Source of the DNA: Paragordius varius
Taxonomy: Eukaryota > Nematomorpha
Length of the DNA: 64,000 bases
Assembly: GCA_964247055.1 (NCBI GenBank)
Contig: OZ176058.1
Location: 3,038,001 to 3,102,000, forward strand
Direction: 5' to 3'
The notes under the pieces are model-generated. The model was not told where the DNA came from, did no database searches, and was given only the letters and a program-made list of their open reading frames with translations. A program made the position numbers and the translations under genes. Below, one piece after another: positions 26,736 to 50,060 of this stretch (position 1 is the first letter of the stretch; every line of letters begins with the position of its first letter).

Positions 26736-29700
26736 GTCAATGTTCCAGATGGATGGATGGATCTCTGTTGTCAAGGGGTCCCTTGGCATCCCGTCGTGAC
26801 GGGGTTTAGGTGTTTGATCATTGCATTGAAGGATTTTTTGTTTTACCAGTCCCCGGCTTTTATGTTTTTGGACTGTAGGTCTTGGGTAATGTTTTTGTCC
26901 CATGTTATTGCTGGACGACCAACTCTGTTTTGTTTGTTTGGCTTAAGGTTTGTTATATTTTTAATCCAATTATCGTTATCTAATCTTTGAATGTGACCGT
27001 AATAGCCAAGTCTACGGATTTGAATATATTTTGAGATTGGTAGGATTTGTTTATCATGAGAAATTGTTCGCTTAAATGTATTTATCATTCTTTGTTCCAT
27101 ATTATCCAGCATATTTTCCTGTGTTTTACTTATTTGCCATGTTTCGCAAGCATAAGTTAAAGTGGGTCTAACGCCAATTAGGTATATTTTGTTTTTTGTT
27201 TTTGTAGATATGTGTTTATTGGTAAATATGTATTTATATTGGTTGTATCTACCCCAACCAATTCTTATGCGATTTTTGATGGCTTCAGATGAACCTCCTT
27301 GAGCGGAAATGGTATCACCAAGGTAGGTAAACTTTTGTACTTTTTGAATTTCGCTGTCACCTATTTTAAGGTAGGTTTCAGCTTCTATGGGTGGAATATA
27401 TTGTTTGGATAGAGTACATGGGGGGCATATATAATTATTATTATTTTTTAAAGTTCCATTTAATCCCGAACATGGTTTGTCAACCAGTATTGACACTTAG
27501 TGCATTGGATGGAGTTTAGTCCTACATTTTTTAGGGATGCGCGGCATGGGTATTTGATTTGATCGGTCTTTTTGTCGCCTGTTATCATAACCTTAGTTTT
27601 TTGAATGTTGATTGTGAGACCATGTCGCTCAAGGCAGGTTTTCCAGAGTTTGAACTTTTGACTGAGTTCGTTTAGATTTTCTGACGTTAACAATAAATCA
27701 TCAGCGTAGATGAGCTCCCAAGGAAGACCAGTACGGATCTCATCACTGATGGTGTCTATTATTATGGTGAATAGAAGGGGGCTAAGAACAGAACCTTGGT
27801 GTAGTCCTGTTGTGATGTGGAATGGAATTGTGTACCCGAAATGTGTGTTAACACAGGTTTTACTGTTATCATATAATAAATTTATTGCATCTATGATCCA
27901 TTTGTCTACTCCTTTTTTTAAGACACTAGAAAATGAGCGTTCGAGGGATTTTATCGAACGCTTTCTCCATGTCAATAAATAGATGGTATAATTAGCTTCC
28001 TTTAGAAAGATAGTTTTCTTGAAGGCGCCTTAATATAAATATGGGGTCTGTTGTGCTGCAGCCTTGACGGAAGGCAAACTGCAGGTTGTCAATATTAACT
28101 ATGTCCCTTATTTTCTGAGCTAAAATTGATTCAAAAACTTTCATAGTATGTTCTAGTAGTTTAATTGGACGATATGACGCGCAATTAAGCTTATTTCCTT
28201 TATTTTTGTAGATTGGAATGGTTATACTATTTTGCCAATCAGATAGGATCTTATTCTCGATTATTATTTTGTTGAAAAGGGTTGTTAAAATGGGACTCTT
28301 AAACTTTATACTTTTCAATAAGTCAGCTGAGAGTTCAGACGGTCCTGCCGCTTTATTGTTTTTCATTTTTTTAATGCGTTTTCTATGTCGATTTCATTAA
28401 TGAGTGGTGTGGGGCCAATGTTAAAAGGCAATGTTGGCAGTTCGTCGACGTGATTTGATTCATTTAAAACTCCCTTCATATATTCAAGCCAAGTTAGTTT
28501 CACGTCTTCAGGTTTGGTCATAGTTGTACCGTCTTTATCATTAATATATTTATTGGTTGGTATATCTTGCTTATTTTGTATTCTATTTTTTACTTTTCTA
28601 AATATTCTCGAATTGGATGTATCTCTTTCAATTTCATCAGTTATTTCTCTGCTCCTCTTGTTCTTTTGGACATCAATCAACTTATTGACATATTTTTTAT
28701 GATTTAAATAAGCTAACTTATCTTTATCGAGGCCTGATTTTTTCCATTTTTTAAACAATTCAAATTTTTTCGATGTGTGACTTTTAATTTCATTTGACCA
28801 CCACCATTTCTTTTGTGGCCTACCGCCATACTTTGTTCTGCCGCAAACTTTAAGTGCAGTCTTTACTGCCCCGTTTTTTAAGGTGGTCCATATATTTTCA
28901 ACACTCATATTTTCATCTATAGATATATTGGCTGTCTCATTTTGAAAGAGGTTCATCTTTTCTGGTTTGGAGAGGGCATTACTATTTATTTTAGCTTTTA
29001 AGACTATATTTTTATTGTTATTACTATTTATCTGTAGTTCTGCTACTATCAAAGAATGTTGTGTTTCACATGCATAAGTCTTTATGTTCTTTATATAATA
29101 GCGGTATTTTTGATTGATTAGGACGTAATCAATCATTGATTCATTATCATTGCTACGATAGGTGATTAAAGCCTTATTTGGTTTTGTAAAGAAAGTGTTA
29201 GATACAACTAAATTTAAGGAATTGCAGAAATCAAGTATTGTTTCTCCTTCATCATCTCTAAAGCCAAAACCATAATTACCATGAACATTTTCATAATCAT
29301 CGTTTTTTGCTCCAACATGTCCATTCAAATCGCCACCAATCAGCACAATATCATTTGGTGGTATCTCATTGCATATATTGAATAACTGTTCCCAAAAAGC
29401 AGTTTTGTCAGATTGAGTTCTCCCTTTCTGTGGAGCGTATGCTGATATTACGTTAAATATCTGTTTACTGATGACTACCCTATGTATTAATCTGTTTGAA
29501 TGCCTGGTTATAGATACTATATTTTTTGCAAGTTCTACTTTCAAAGCAATAGCAACCCCTCCTTGGCTTGTTTTATCGCCTTGATGAAATAATTTGTAAT
29601 TCTCAATGATCTCGTTTCGTCCATCTTTGTATCGTGTCTCTTGAAGGCAACAAATGTCTATGTTTTTGTTTGTGAGCTTGGAGAGGATAGATGGGGTTTT

Positions 29701-30560
29701 CCCTTTGAGAGATCCTATATTGTAAGTGGCAAACTTAAATTTTAACTGTTTCGTATTATTATTTTTAATATGTGAGGAAAATCGTATTAGTGGTGGTTTG
29801 TTTGGAGATGTATATTGTTCAGAATTAAACAGTTGGATTTTATTATTGCGTTGATTTCGTTCAGTCATATTACCATTAAGATTATAGTTATTAAATACAA
29901 TATAATAGATAAATTATGTATATAAATAAATATATTTTTTTTTGGTGTTGGTGCAAGTAAGAAAATGAAATAAAATAGAGGTGTTTAAAAGCTTTTGTTG
30001 CAGTATAATAGTTGAAAATTTGGTTGCATTGATCATATTATTATTAAGCAAATGTTTTATGATTGCATGCCTTTGCAATATCAACCTCTAGCTCCGAGGA
30101 GGAGATAAACATATTCGGCGTTTACAACCTAGGGAATCGCCTTACCAGGCTAATGGAGTTCCCTCTCCACATTCTAATTTAAAATAATTCTGGAGTTGGG
30201 GTCTTGCATTATTATATATTGTCATGTTTTTGGCAACTGGTTAAAGCGCCAGAGAGCCCGCTTGGAATTTCGTGTGAATACAGGTATTGTGGCATTTTAT
30301 AAGTCTTGACTTGCCAGGAGCCAAAACCACCACAGCCCACACATTCTTGACGCCTCTTCCGTTTGTCAAAGTCCATGGTGCACGACGGGGACGTGGAAGA
30401 AGGACTTAGCACCCCAATGTTCCAGATATTGAAGCAAATGACCCACCACCATATATCACCCCAAAAAATAAAAAAGAGAATGGCACCCCATTGTGCAAAC
30501 AGAAGTACGAAAAAGATGGAGGTAATACACCCAAAACCTTTATCATACCTCAAGCAAAAA
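26736..30560 (-). mobile_element. RTE-like LINE (APE endonuclease plus reverse transcriptase), younger insertion
   Basis: It is read on the - strand. The 501-codon frame 29868-28363 starts MTERNQRNN and carries the APE endonuclease (FATYNIGSLKGK, CCLQETR, SAYAPQKGR, IGGDLNGHVG, SMIDYVL, TQHSLIVAEL). The reverse transcriptase follows in 28366-27460 (NNKAAGPSELSADLL, SYRPIKLLEHTMKV, TTGLHQGSVLSPLLF, catalytic ELIYADDLLL). A Cys-rich segment (QCTKC ... CPPC) and the C-terminal domain (TYLGDTISAQGG, LTYACETW, RRLGYYGHIQRL, GRPAITWD) run to about 26850. Frames change near 28365, 28000-27930 and 27495, so this copy looks disabled though its motifs are well kept. The 3' end has ATCC repeats (26748-26760). 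The GC-richer block 29870-30560 is its 5' region. Confidence 0.93.
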
Positions 30561-30569
30561 GATTACAAT

Positions 30570-31800
30570 TAAAAGTTGAAGAGGTAATACAGATCTCCTA
30601 AGTGAGGAGGTAGAACAAGCGTTAAACAAATTCCTTACGACAATGCAATGGGTTTAGACAATATCCCAATAAAATTAATAAAAGCTATTCTAAACGTCAT
30701 TTAATTAATTCCAAAAAAGTGGGAAACATGTGAGTGGGAATAAGCACAAGAGACCATTCAAACATAAGAAGGGATAATGGAAACATCTAGAGAGTTTCAG
30801 AAAGATTTATACATATGATTGATTTTACAAACAAGCTTTTGATTCGATAAATTATAATTTCTTGTGGGAAACATTGGAGTTACTAGGAGTATCGTCCCAC
30901 TTCTAAGATAAGAGTGATTATTACACATCAGTGGGGCATATAGAAGAAAAACTTATCTTGAAAGGAGTTAGGGTGATGGTTATTCCATTATCTGTTTAAC
31001 ATGTGCACAGAAATGATAATGAGAAAAGATTGTTTGGTGTAAGAATAAGACGGAGAGCAATCTATGATGTTTGCAGGCGATACAACCCTTATAGCTAAAA
31101 GTGTAAACCATTTAATAATTAATTGAAGAGATTTAGGAGGAAAGTTTGAGTTATGGTCTTATGCTTAACCCCAATTAAAACCAAAATATTAAGCATTTGA
31201 GAAAAGGTTGTTTCGATTGTAGATGGAATGAAAATAAAAGTAGTTAATTAATTAACGTTTTTGTGTGCTATAATTTCCGAGGATGGCTCCTTTACTGACA
31301 GAAAGAGAGCATGATTGGGTAGGGAATCAATGACCAGATTAATAAATATTTGGAAAAACAAAAGCGCAAAAGTTGAAAAAATATGATTACTCAACCGGTC
31401 ACAAAAAAAAGAAACCCTTATGGTTTTTGAAAGGAGCTGCTGGCGTAGGCTAGGATTTTCATGGAAAAAGAATACTAATAATAAAGCCAACTATACAAGT
31501 GAATCTTATGACAAATGTGTACAGCTTAAAAAACATTAGCGTATATTGGTCATGCGATTGAATTTTCAAGGCACAATGCTTGGGAAGGGAGAAGGACGAA
31601 GGATACGAGGTAGATTACCTATGAGGTGCTTATACATAATAAAAGATGATACTAAGGTGACACTAAAAAATTTCTATTTAGAAGTAAAAGATAGAAAGAA
31701 TTGGATAATGATAGTGAAAACTAAGAAAGGCGTTTGCGACTTCATTATAAAACCAACCAAACAACCAAATGCTAATTCAATCGTCAGAATGACACGTTAC
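30570..31800 (+). mobile_element. Old LINE, 3' part (reverse transcriptase and C-terminal domain)
   Basis: Scattered + strand frames read SEEVEQALNK and MGLDNIPIKLIKA, then KQAFDSINYNFLWETLELLG (30832-30890), LFNMCTEMIM, MFAGDTTLIAKS (the catalytic box, with D-D decayed to G-D), and a C-terminal MLGKGEGRRIRGRLPMR and NFYLEVKDRKNW (31570-31720). This is a heavily broken non-LTR reverse transcriptase. Together with 26165-26735 it forms one old element split by the younger LINE. Confidence 0.7.
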
Positions 31801-32053
31801 TGAAGTCATTTATTTCAGTATTAGCATGTACTAGATTATTAATTATCGCTTTAAAAAATGTACACCCTTTATATCTTATACCAATAATAATAATTTGTAG
31901 AACATGCGCATAAGCACCACCAGTTTAGCATAACCTTCATTCGAACCTGCCACAACACCACATGGAACGCATTTAACACCGACATGGTTAATTATTATTT
32001 TATTTTTAATTTCATTTTTATGCCTTACATTGTATCAAATTGCATTTACACAG

Positions 32054-43196
<11,143 letters not shown>

Positions 43197-43477
43197 AATA
43201 GAAAAAATCAAGATAAAATTTTGATTTATAAATTTTTGTTTCAAATGTTTCAATCTCATTTTTTGACGAAGATAGGGTTCACCATAAATTTTGTGTATAT
43301 TATAATTTTTCCCTATAATATATTTTATATTTCCAGAGTTTTGACGGAAAAAAATAAACTAATATATTTTTGGACAAAAGCTATTTATGTGATTAACTTC
43401 TCATTATAATTTATTTTTATACTTCTCACAAAATTTTGTATACACACAATAGTTTATATTATGATTTTATAAAGACA

Positions 43478-43735
43478 TACAGTAATGACAAAACCTAAAA
43501 ACTGAAAGACAAATATTTTTTTATAAACCCATACATACTTTAAAAACTATACTATATAAAAACCAAATATATAATTTAGGTACTTGCCCAATTTACATCG
43601 CTAAGCCTTATTTTGCAACGCAAAACGATGATTTATATTAAAAATTTTGGATTAAATAAATATGGTTGTCTTTATTATAAAAAATTTTTGTCTTTTAGTT
43701 TTTAAGTTTTGTCCTGTATATCTATATATTTGGGG
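43478..43735. mobile_element. M1 MITE copy downstream of UGP
   Basis: It begins tacagtaatgacaaaacc and ends 'gtttttaagttttgtcctgt', with 'aaatatggttgtcttt' on the inner right side. It is moderately diverged. It sits in the convergent spacer between UGP and the - strand gene at 44460; the remainder of that spacer (43197-44075) shows nothing else recognised. Confidence 0.6.
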
Positions 43736-44075
43736 TAAAATGCAATATTTCAAACCTATTCACTATTTATACATTTTTTGGCTATTCTCATTATAGGTTC
43801 ACACAGTTTATGTATATCAATAAATTTTTAATGGTTATATTATTTATTTGATTTTTGTAAATATACAAAATATTTTAGACGGTTATTGCGTAAATTTGAG
43901 GCTTAAAAACAAATCAGCAGGATATCTTGAATTATACTGTTATATAAACATAATATAAAAGATATATATTAATCATAAATACATAAATAAAGTGATTTAA
44001 AATCAAAAAATTTTCATTAATCAAACATGCTAATTTTTGCCATTATTGTGCAATATATTTATAACATAAAACTTA

Positions 44076-44386
44076 GGTGCCTTTCACAAAGTACTTCGCT
44101 GTCGCATTTTTGACCAAAAAAATCCGGTTAGCCGCTTTCAAAATAAGCATTAATAAATATTTTTAAGATTAACTTAACCTGTATAAAACTTGTGAACACA
44201 TCATAGTTAATAGTTAGTTTCTTGCCAAATTAAAAAAGGCTTATTCTGAAATTAAAAATATCAATATTAAGATCTATATATATGATAGTAGCAATCTTTT
44301 TGTGAATTATGGAACTTGGTAATTTTTCAAGTGTTTTACTGGCTGCACAAAATATTTCAGAGGGCCGCATGTTGGACACCCTTTGA
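44076..44386. mobile_element. hAT family 1 element, degraded copy
   Basis: The left part 'cacaaagtacttcgctgtcg' with 'atttttgacc' and the right part 'agggccgcatgttggacacc' match the ends of the element at 48735-49282. I see no clear 8-bp duplication. The 60-codon frame at 44230-44412 is inside this repeat. Confidence 0.5.
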
Positions 44387-44459
44387 CTAAGCAGACTGTA
44401 TATTTTTATCAAAATAATTAGATTTTTTTACCAAACATTTAAATTAAATGGCCATGCTG

Positions 44460-47400
44460 TCAAAAGAATGCTAATTTTCTTACATCAAAAGTGACAGGCG
44501 TAACAACTGATCCCGCCAATTTATTGATGACAAAATCATAACCCGTATAATTTCCTCGAGTTTGTCTGTAATTCGGCAAAAGGGTTACCGTAGCTAATGT
44601 TGTTGTAGCCCCTAATATATATTATAGCAATAAAGTTGGATTAAGTAATTGAACTACAAAAAACAAAGGCAAAACACCATTTTTAAAAAGACAACTATAG
44701 TTTTTGAGACCTTAATTTCCTACAAAAACTATTTGATTATAATTTGAATTATATATTGAGTGTGCTGACCTACAGCTCAAATCACTATTACGCAACTCAA
44801 AATGATTGTTCAACAAAAGCTTTTTATTTTTAACATTTTGTCTGTTATAATTTCAATTTGTCTTATATATGCTAAATGTAAAATACAGGGGATCGAACCC
44901 TCTCATGTCCTCGATCGTGGGAAAAAATACATGACAATTTTTTAGAAAACGATAAAATTATTTAAAATTTACACAATGTTTTATTTGTTAATAAATATAA
45001 AATCTTTAAATAATATAATTAATTTTGAATAATTAAAGTTTGGATTTTACCACTAGAAACATATCTGAATAATGAATTCATTAATTAACCTGCGTACATG
45101 GTTTGACCGAGAGAAAAATTGAATGTCGTTAAGCTTGTTGGTGTAGCCATCGCTAAGTTTGCGCCTATATACAATTAAAAATTAAGATTTTACAGACAAA
45201 ATTTTCTAAATATAAAGTATTTGCTACCATTTTAATATCTTTATTTTTATCAAATTAATCGTTATGCTTTGTAAATTGGTGATAGATATCCTCCATTATA
45301 TCATTAAATTGTAACTAGGGTTGTGCTGACCAGGTCAGTGACTATTTATTTTATGACGATGGTCATTTTAAAAACAGCTGATTTTTTTGAAAAATTGCTC
45401 TAGAATTTTATTGGTAGAAAATGAAAAGATTTTTTTTGGTTTTTTTTAAAAAAATATAAATTAATTATTTAAATATGCTTATTTAACAATATAAAATTGC
45501 TATACATGCATCATTATAACATTAGCATCTAAGCATATCCAGTGATTTCAAAAAACATCAAGCACTTTGCAAAATATGCAATTTTTCCATCTATATGAAC
45601 CAATAAAATGAAAAAACATTTTATAATTGAATATTTCGATGAGAGAAACTGTAAAACAAACTGGGTTAAATTTTATTTGAAATATCCAGTATTAAAAGCT
45701 TTGTATTTGATGATTCAGAGAGCCACAAACATGTGGCAAAATTTATTTGTAAACAAAATTCTTGATTAAATTTGATTGATTTATAAATAATATTATAAAA
45801 AATGTATAAAATAACTTTTAGAAAAAACATGACATTAGTGAAACGCAAGTGTCGTACGAACATTATTTTCATAATCCATTATTGCATGATATTTACTTAA
45901 TTAAAAAGTGGTCATGACTATGGTCTGACTGGGTCTGACCGGACTTTTTTGAAAAGGCAGTTAAATGCATCACACTAATTGTAACTATAATATTTATCAA
46001 TAATCAAGGTTTTAATAAGTATGGTTTTCTTTTTAAATACAATATTTATCTTTTATATAAATTTGTCTCTATTAATTTAATTTTTACTGTATTTAACATT
46101 TTTACAAAAGAGTTATATATAACTTGAAATATAAAATATTTTTATATTTTAAAGTTTTTATTAATTGTAAATTTACATACTGTCTTATTTAATACAATAT
46201 ATTATTTGAGATTGAGTTTACTCCATGAGGTTCTAAAACATAAGTTATCCGTAATAAGGCTATAAAAGTGGTTAAAATTGATAAAATTGATGATTCAATA
46301 TCAACAATAACTGAAAATAAAAACTTACGGACATTATTTCCATCAAAAACAGAAAAGGTGACAACGGCATTACAAGCCTGTCCGCTTGGTTTATTGATGC
46401 GCAAAATATCAGTTTCCGAAGCAATTGCTAAGATAGCCAAATTTTTTATAAACATATGATAATGTTATATACAGTTTAAAGTATCATATCTTTTTATGTA
46501 GAAGGACTTTTAAAAGCTTTAAATGGGAACATTGCTTAGTTTTGCAGTTTAAACTCTGGTATTTCACACCACAGTTTAGACCGCGCCCTAACTACTATAA
46601 CATCACGCCTTATGTAATTTCATAGAAATTAGATATTATTTTGCTGTTCATCTAATTAGCGGATTTTATTTTCTCAATTAGCCAACAAACTCATCTTTTT
46701 CCGAATTATAACCAAATTTATAAAAACCAATATGTATGTGCTAGGGTTTATTTCAAAATTCATTAAAAAAGCGATAACCGTTAGCCTTAAGGCCATGGAA
46801 GTCATATAATTAAAATGAAATGCAAACAGAGTAGGGCACCAAAGGGCTTGGGACCAAATGTGGTTTCTGAAATCCATATATTGCGATATCTTGAAATCTG
46901 ACCAACCTCGGTCACACTTTCTTAAGTACGACCCACCCTGGTTTAATTTTCAAAGTTTTTAAAGTTCCTTGTCAAACAGATTTTGGTGAATACATACTCA
47001 AAAATTGTTGAAGGTTTTAACTTAAAGTATTAATATTCATTGTTTTTGATGATTTAACCAGCATTATTTTGTAGTTATTCAATGTTATTAAATAATGTTT
47101 CGTTATGTTATTAACATGGCATGCCCTATACGAATAAATAGAATCGGTTACAAACGGTTCCAAAACCGCTATAAAAACCAACAGTTGCGGCTCTAATTTC
47201 ACTCATAAATTCAGGTTAGAAATTCCAAAAACCGGTTCCAATTTGACCAAGGCTTGGTTGAAAGCTCTGAAAATAGTTGTAACAAAATAAATTTTTTAAC
47301 TAATAATTAATGATTTGCATAAATCTAAAAATCTGACATTATTTACACATACGGTAAAAATTAAAATTATACGGATAAAAAATTTTAGGAAAAATATTTT

Positions 47401-48072
47401 TTAAAAGACAACCATACTTAATCAAACCTTTACCATGAGCAATTTAATTATAATTTTGAATTATATAATTGATATACTAACAATTTATTATTTTTCAACA
47501 AAACGATGAAGATTTCAAAAATATGGTTGCCTTTAAAATATTTATTTTTTAAGTTTTTACGTCTTGTCCGTACAATTTCAATTTTTATATATTTATATTT
47601 ATATCTATTAAAAAATACCGATGAATACGTCCCAAAAGGTTGATATTCCGAAAAAATGCCAAAATATATAAATGTTAATTGAAATTAATAAAAAGTATAA
47701 GTTATATATTAGAGTAAAAATAAAATTATACGGACAAAACGGATAAGACAAATATTTTTTCTAAAAGACAACCATTATCTGATTTTTATAGGATAAGTTT
47801 AGGTTTAAACATGGTTGTCTTAAAAAAACATTTTATCATTATATGTTTACGTTTTTTTCTTATAATTTTAATTTTTACTGTAATACGAAAAACATACAGA
47901 GAGGAAGAGTATATATTCGGTTATTTTGAGCTATAACGGAAGCTTGAGGAATTTCAGTGGTGGTCGGTCTCAAAAAGCGAGAATAAACGGTACACATCTG
48001 CCCAAATATTGCATAAGGCTTATTCAGTATCAATAGCACAATTATTATTGCGGGTAATGGTGAAATCGTCAT
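44460..48072 (-). CDS. Unrecognised small secreted protein
   Basis: Four exons on the - strand, 166 codons plus stop, phases consistent: 48072-47898, 46427-46329, 45164-45090, 44611-44460. The N-terminus MTISPLPAIIIVLLILNKPY followed by AIFG is a good signal peptide. The mature part is Thr- and Asn-rich, with segments IPQASVIAQNN, ACNAVVTFSVFDGNNVR, SLTTFNFSLGQTMYAG and NYTGYDFVINKLAG. It has only two cysteines and no domain I recognise. The donor after exon 2 is a strong gtaagt; the last exon reads straight to a TGA. An exon-like stretch upstream (about 48465-48388, ending EAIFP) could join in phase at an acceptor before 48072, which would turn the signal into an internal membrane segment. 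Introns carry M1 copies and a complete hAT element. Confidence 0.5.
44650..44870. mobile_element. M1 MITE, degenerate copy
   Basis: 'Aaaaagacaactatagttttt' on the left and 'aacattttgtctgttataat' plus 'ttcaatttg' on the right are M1 blocks. It fills most of the third intron of the - strand gene. Confidence 0.5.
45316..45977. mobile_element. hAT family 3 element, complete, exact target duplication
   Basis: The element is 662 bp. It starts TAGGGTTGTGC and ends GCATCACACTA (imperfect inverted ends) and is flanked by an exact 8-bp duplication ATTGTAAC (45308-45315, 45978-45985). Near the right end is a 'gtctgactgggtctgaccgg' block shared with 15277-15824. The frame at 45666-45872 is repeat sequence. 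No transposase is present. It lies in an intron of the - strand secreted-protein gene. Confidence 0.88.
47345..47592. mobile_element. M1 MITE copy
   Basis: The left side 'acggtaaaaattaaaattat' plus 'aaaagacaaccatactt' faces the right side 'aaaatatggttgcctttaaa' plus 'ttttacgtcttgtccgtaca'. It lies in intron 1 of the - strand secreted-protein gene. Confidence 0.7.
47710..47882. mobile_element. M1 MITE, short copy beside a splice donor
   Basis: It runs from tagagtaaaaataaaattat to 'tttaatttttactgta', with both 'aaaagacaaccatt' and 'aacatggttgtctt' inside. It begins 14 bp into intron 1 of the - strand gene, counted from the donor at 47897. Confidence 0.7.
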
Positions 48073-48734
48073 ATCTGAATTGGATCGACTTAGGAATATT
48101 TTATTCGGTTTGTATAAAATGTATTCTAAATTTTTTTAAAATGAATAGTTTTCCGATGTATAAATTTATAAGAAACATATATAGAGTTGAATACGATTTT
48201 CCATATAAAACTGTAAAAATAAAATAGATTATTAGATTTATAGATTATAATGACAAACTTGAGAAGTTTCGATTACATTTTCTTAATGTTATGTCATTTA
48301 CTAACAGTTTTACTTTATTTTATAAATGATTACATGTTCCAATATTAATAAGAATTATTTTGAGGTTAGCACTAAAATAATTTACCTGGAAATATGGCTT
48401 CCTTTTCAAACAGCTTAACAGGCAATAAATTTTGTTTAGCTTACGACGAAAATTGTTTACAAAAAGGTCAATATTATTTTATTGTTTAATAAATCTCTTT
48501 AAACAGCACATAATTTAAAATAATATACTTTTTGAAAAATAGATTAAAATAGATATTATACGGACAAAAGATTAAACACTTTTTAACAGACCGCTATACA
48601 CTTTTAAACTTGAATTATTTGATTATAACCTATTGTTCCAAACTGAAAAATATTTCTATAGATACGTATATTGATCACACACTCATAAACGCATTTTATA
48701 ATTGTAATTAAATAGAAAAAATCAAGGTTTAAAA

Positions 48735-49282
48735 CAGGGATGTCCAACATAAATGGCTTCGTGGGCCGCATTTTTGATTCAAAAGATCTTGCCACATTTA
48801 AAACATAAATTGACTTTCATAGACATTTTATTAGATTTCAAACAACATAAAACTGTAAAATGCAAACACTATATAACAATTTTTTCTAGTTTATTGGATG
48901 GCCTTATTCAGTGAAATTGCTAAGAAATATTACAGTAATTGGCATTATACGGACAAAACATAAAAATATAAGACAATTATTTTTAAAAAAACAACCATAC
49001 TATTTGGAACCTTAATTTATTTTATAAAAAACTTTTAAATACAACGGTTAAAACATCAATGAATATGTTTCCTTACATCTCTATATTAATAATTGGTTGC
49101 ATTTTAAAAAAAATATTTGTCTTTATCATATATTTTTAAGTTTCCTTATAATTCTAATTTTTATTGTAATTTTACCAATGTGAGATTATTTTTGTATTTA
49201 TGGGCTTTTAATTTTTCGTGAGCCTCTCAAAGGGTCTCGGAGAGCCACATGCGATTAGCAGACCGTGTGATGGACACCCCTG
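48735..49282. mobile_element. hAT family 1 element, reference copy
   Basis: The element is 548 bp, from cagggatgtccaacataaat to 'gatggacacccctg', with 'gcttcgtgggccgc' near the left end. It is flanked by gtttaaaa (48727-48734) and gcttaaaa (49283-49290), 7 of 8 bases equal. It is inserted in one M1 copy and itself contains another (48931-49168). Confidence 0.82.
48931..49168. mobile_element. M1 MITE nested inside the hAT element
   Basis: It begins tacagtaattggcattatac and ends 'ttctaatttttattgta', with TA at both edges and 'aaaaaacaaccatact' inside. It is about 238 bp and complete. It is the innermost layer of a three-level nest. Confidence 0.8.
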
Positions 49283-49499
49283 GCTTAAAAGTATGGTTTT
49301 AAAAAATATTTGTCTATTAATTTTTACATTTTATCCGTATGATTTTAATTTTTACAGTGATGTAACCTTTTATAACCATATGCATATTTTTTTGTTTATT
49401 ACAAAGTTAAAAAGTTAAAATAATATATTTAATTATTATTTAAATAATACATAAAAAGTCACCCATTTATGCGTGGTCATGACTATGGTTTGAATTTGC

Positions 49500-50060
49500 T
49501 TAAAATACAAGGGGTTGCATGGAGGGGGAGAAGGGTGCCATCACGGATTCATGCACTGGGCGCCAGAAATGCAATCTACGCCTTTCCTCTGAAATGTTGA
49601 CAAATTTTTTCCAATAAATTTCTGGCTAAAACCGTTTTTGTCATTTTTAACCTTGCACCATAACTTTATGGACAAATGTGCAATAATTAAAACTATACTG
49701 GTAAAAGGTAAAATGGACATACATTTTAAATTAAAGACCACCATACTTTTTAATTTTCATTTTTTAAATATAACTGATTGTTTTAAACTGCAAAATATAT
49801 ACAGGAAACGAAACGTAAAAATATAAGGACAAATGTTAATTATAAAGGACAACGTTACTTTTTAATTTGATTTATATGATTGATTGAACTGTAAAATATT
49901 TTAAAGAGATGTAAATTGGTAACAAAACCAATTAGTTTTTTTACGATTTTAATTTAATGATTTTTATAAAATAAATTAAGATTTAAAGTATGGTATACTT
50001 TTTAAAAAAATTTGTCTTCATACTTTTACTTTATGTTGTATAATTTCTAGTGTAATAATA
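49500..50060. repeat. Repeat-derived spacer with M1 fragments
   Basis: A GC-richer block (about 49510-49570, 'ggagggggagaagggtgcca') has no identified source. It is followed by M1 pieces: 'aaagaccaccatacttttt' at 49730, 'aaacgtaaaaatataaggac' at 49810, and an M1 right half at 49980-50055. No gene is seen; 50061-50580 is plain AT-rich upstream sequence of the next gene. Confidence 0.45.

Larger units (their letters stand above)
48540..49359. mobile_element. M1 MITE interrupted by a hAT element
   Basis: The left part (48540-48734) and right part (49283-49359) are the two halves of one M1 copy: 'attatacggacaaaaga' and 'aaaaatcaaggtttaaaa' on the left, then 'aagtatggttttaaaaaata' and 'tttaatttttacagtg' on the right. 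The break falls inside the M1 sequence 'ggtttaaaa', which is the duplicated target of the hAT element. Confidence 0.75.

Noticed and set aside
26494-27982. Several + strand frames of 62-90 codons
   Set aside because: Those over the younger LINE are antisense shadows of its reverse transcriptase; the 26494-26682 frame is part of the decayed old LINE.
30212-30553. 113-codon - strand frame with Cys and Trp, a possible independent gene
   Set aside because: Lies directly upstream of the LINE endonuclease frame in the element's GC-richer 5' region and has no match to a cellular gene; treated as LINE leader.
44878-44940. A B-box-like string (ggatcgaaccctc on +, ggttcgatccc on -) suggesting a tRNA
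   Set aside because: Only the T-arm can be drawn; there is no matching acceptor stem, D-arm or anticodon arm at the right distance. At best it is a tRNA-derived remnant.
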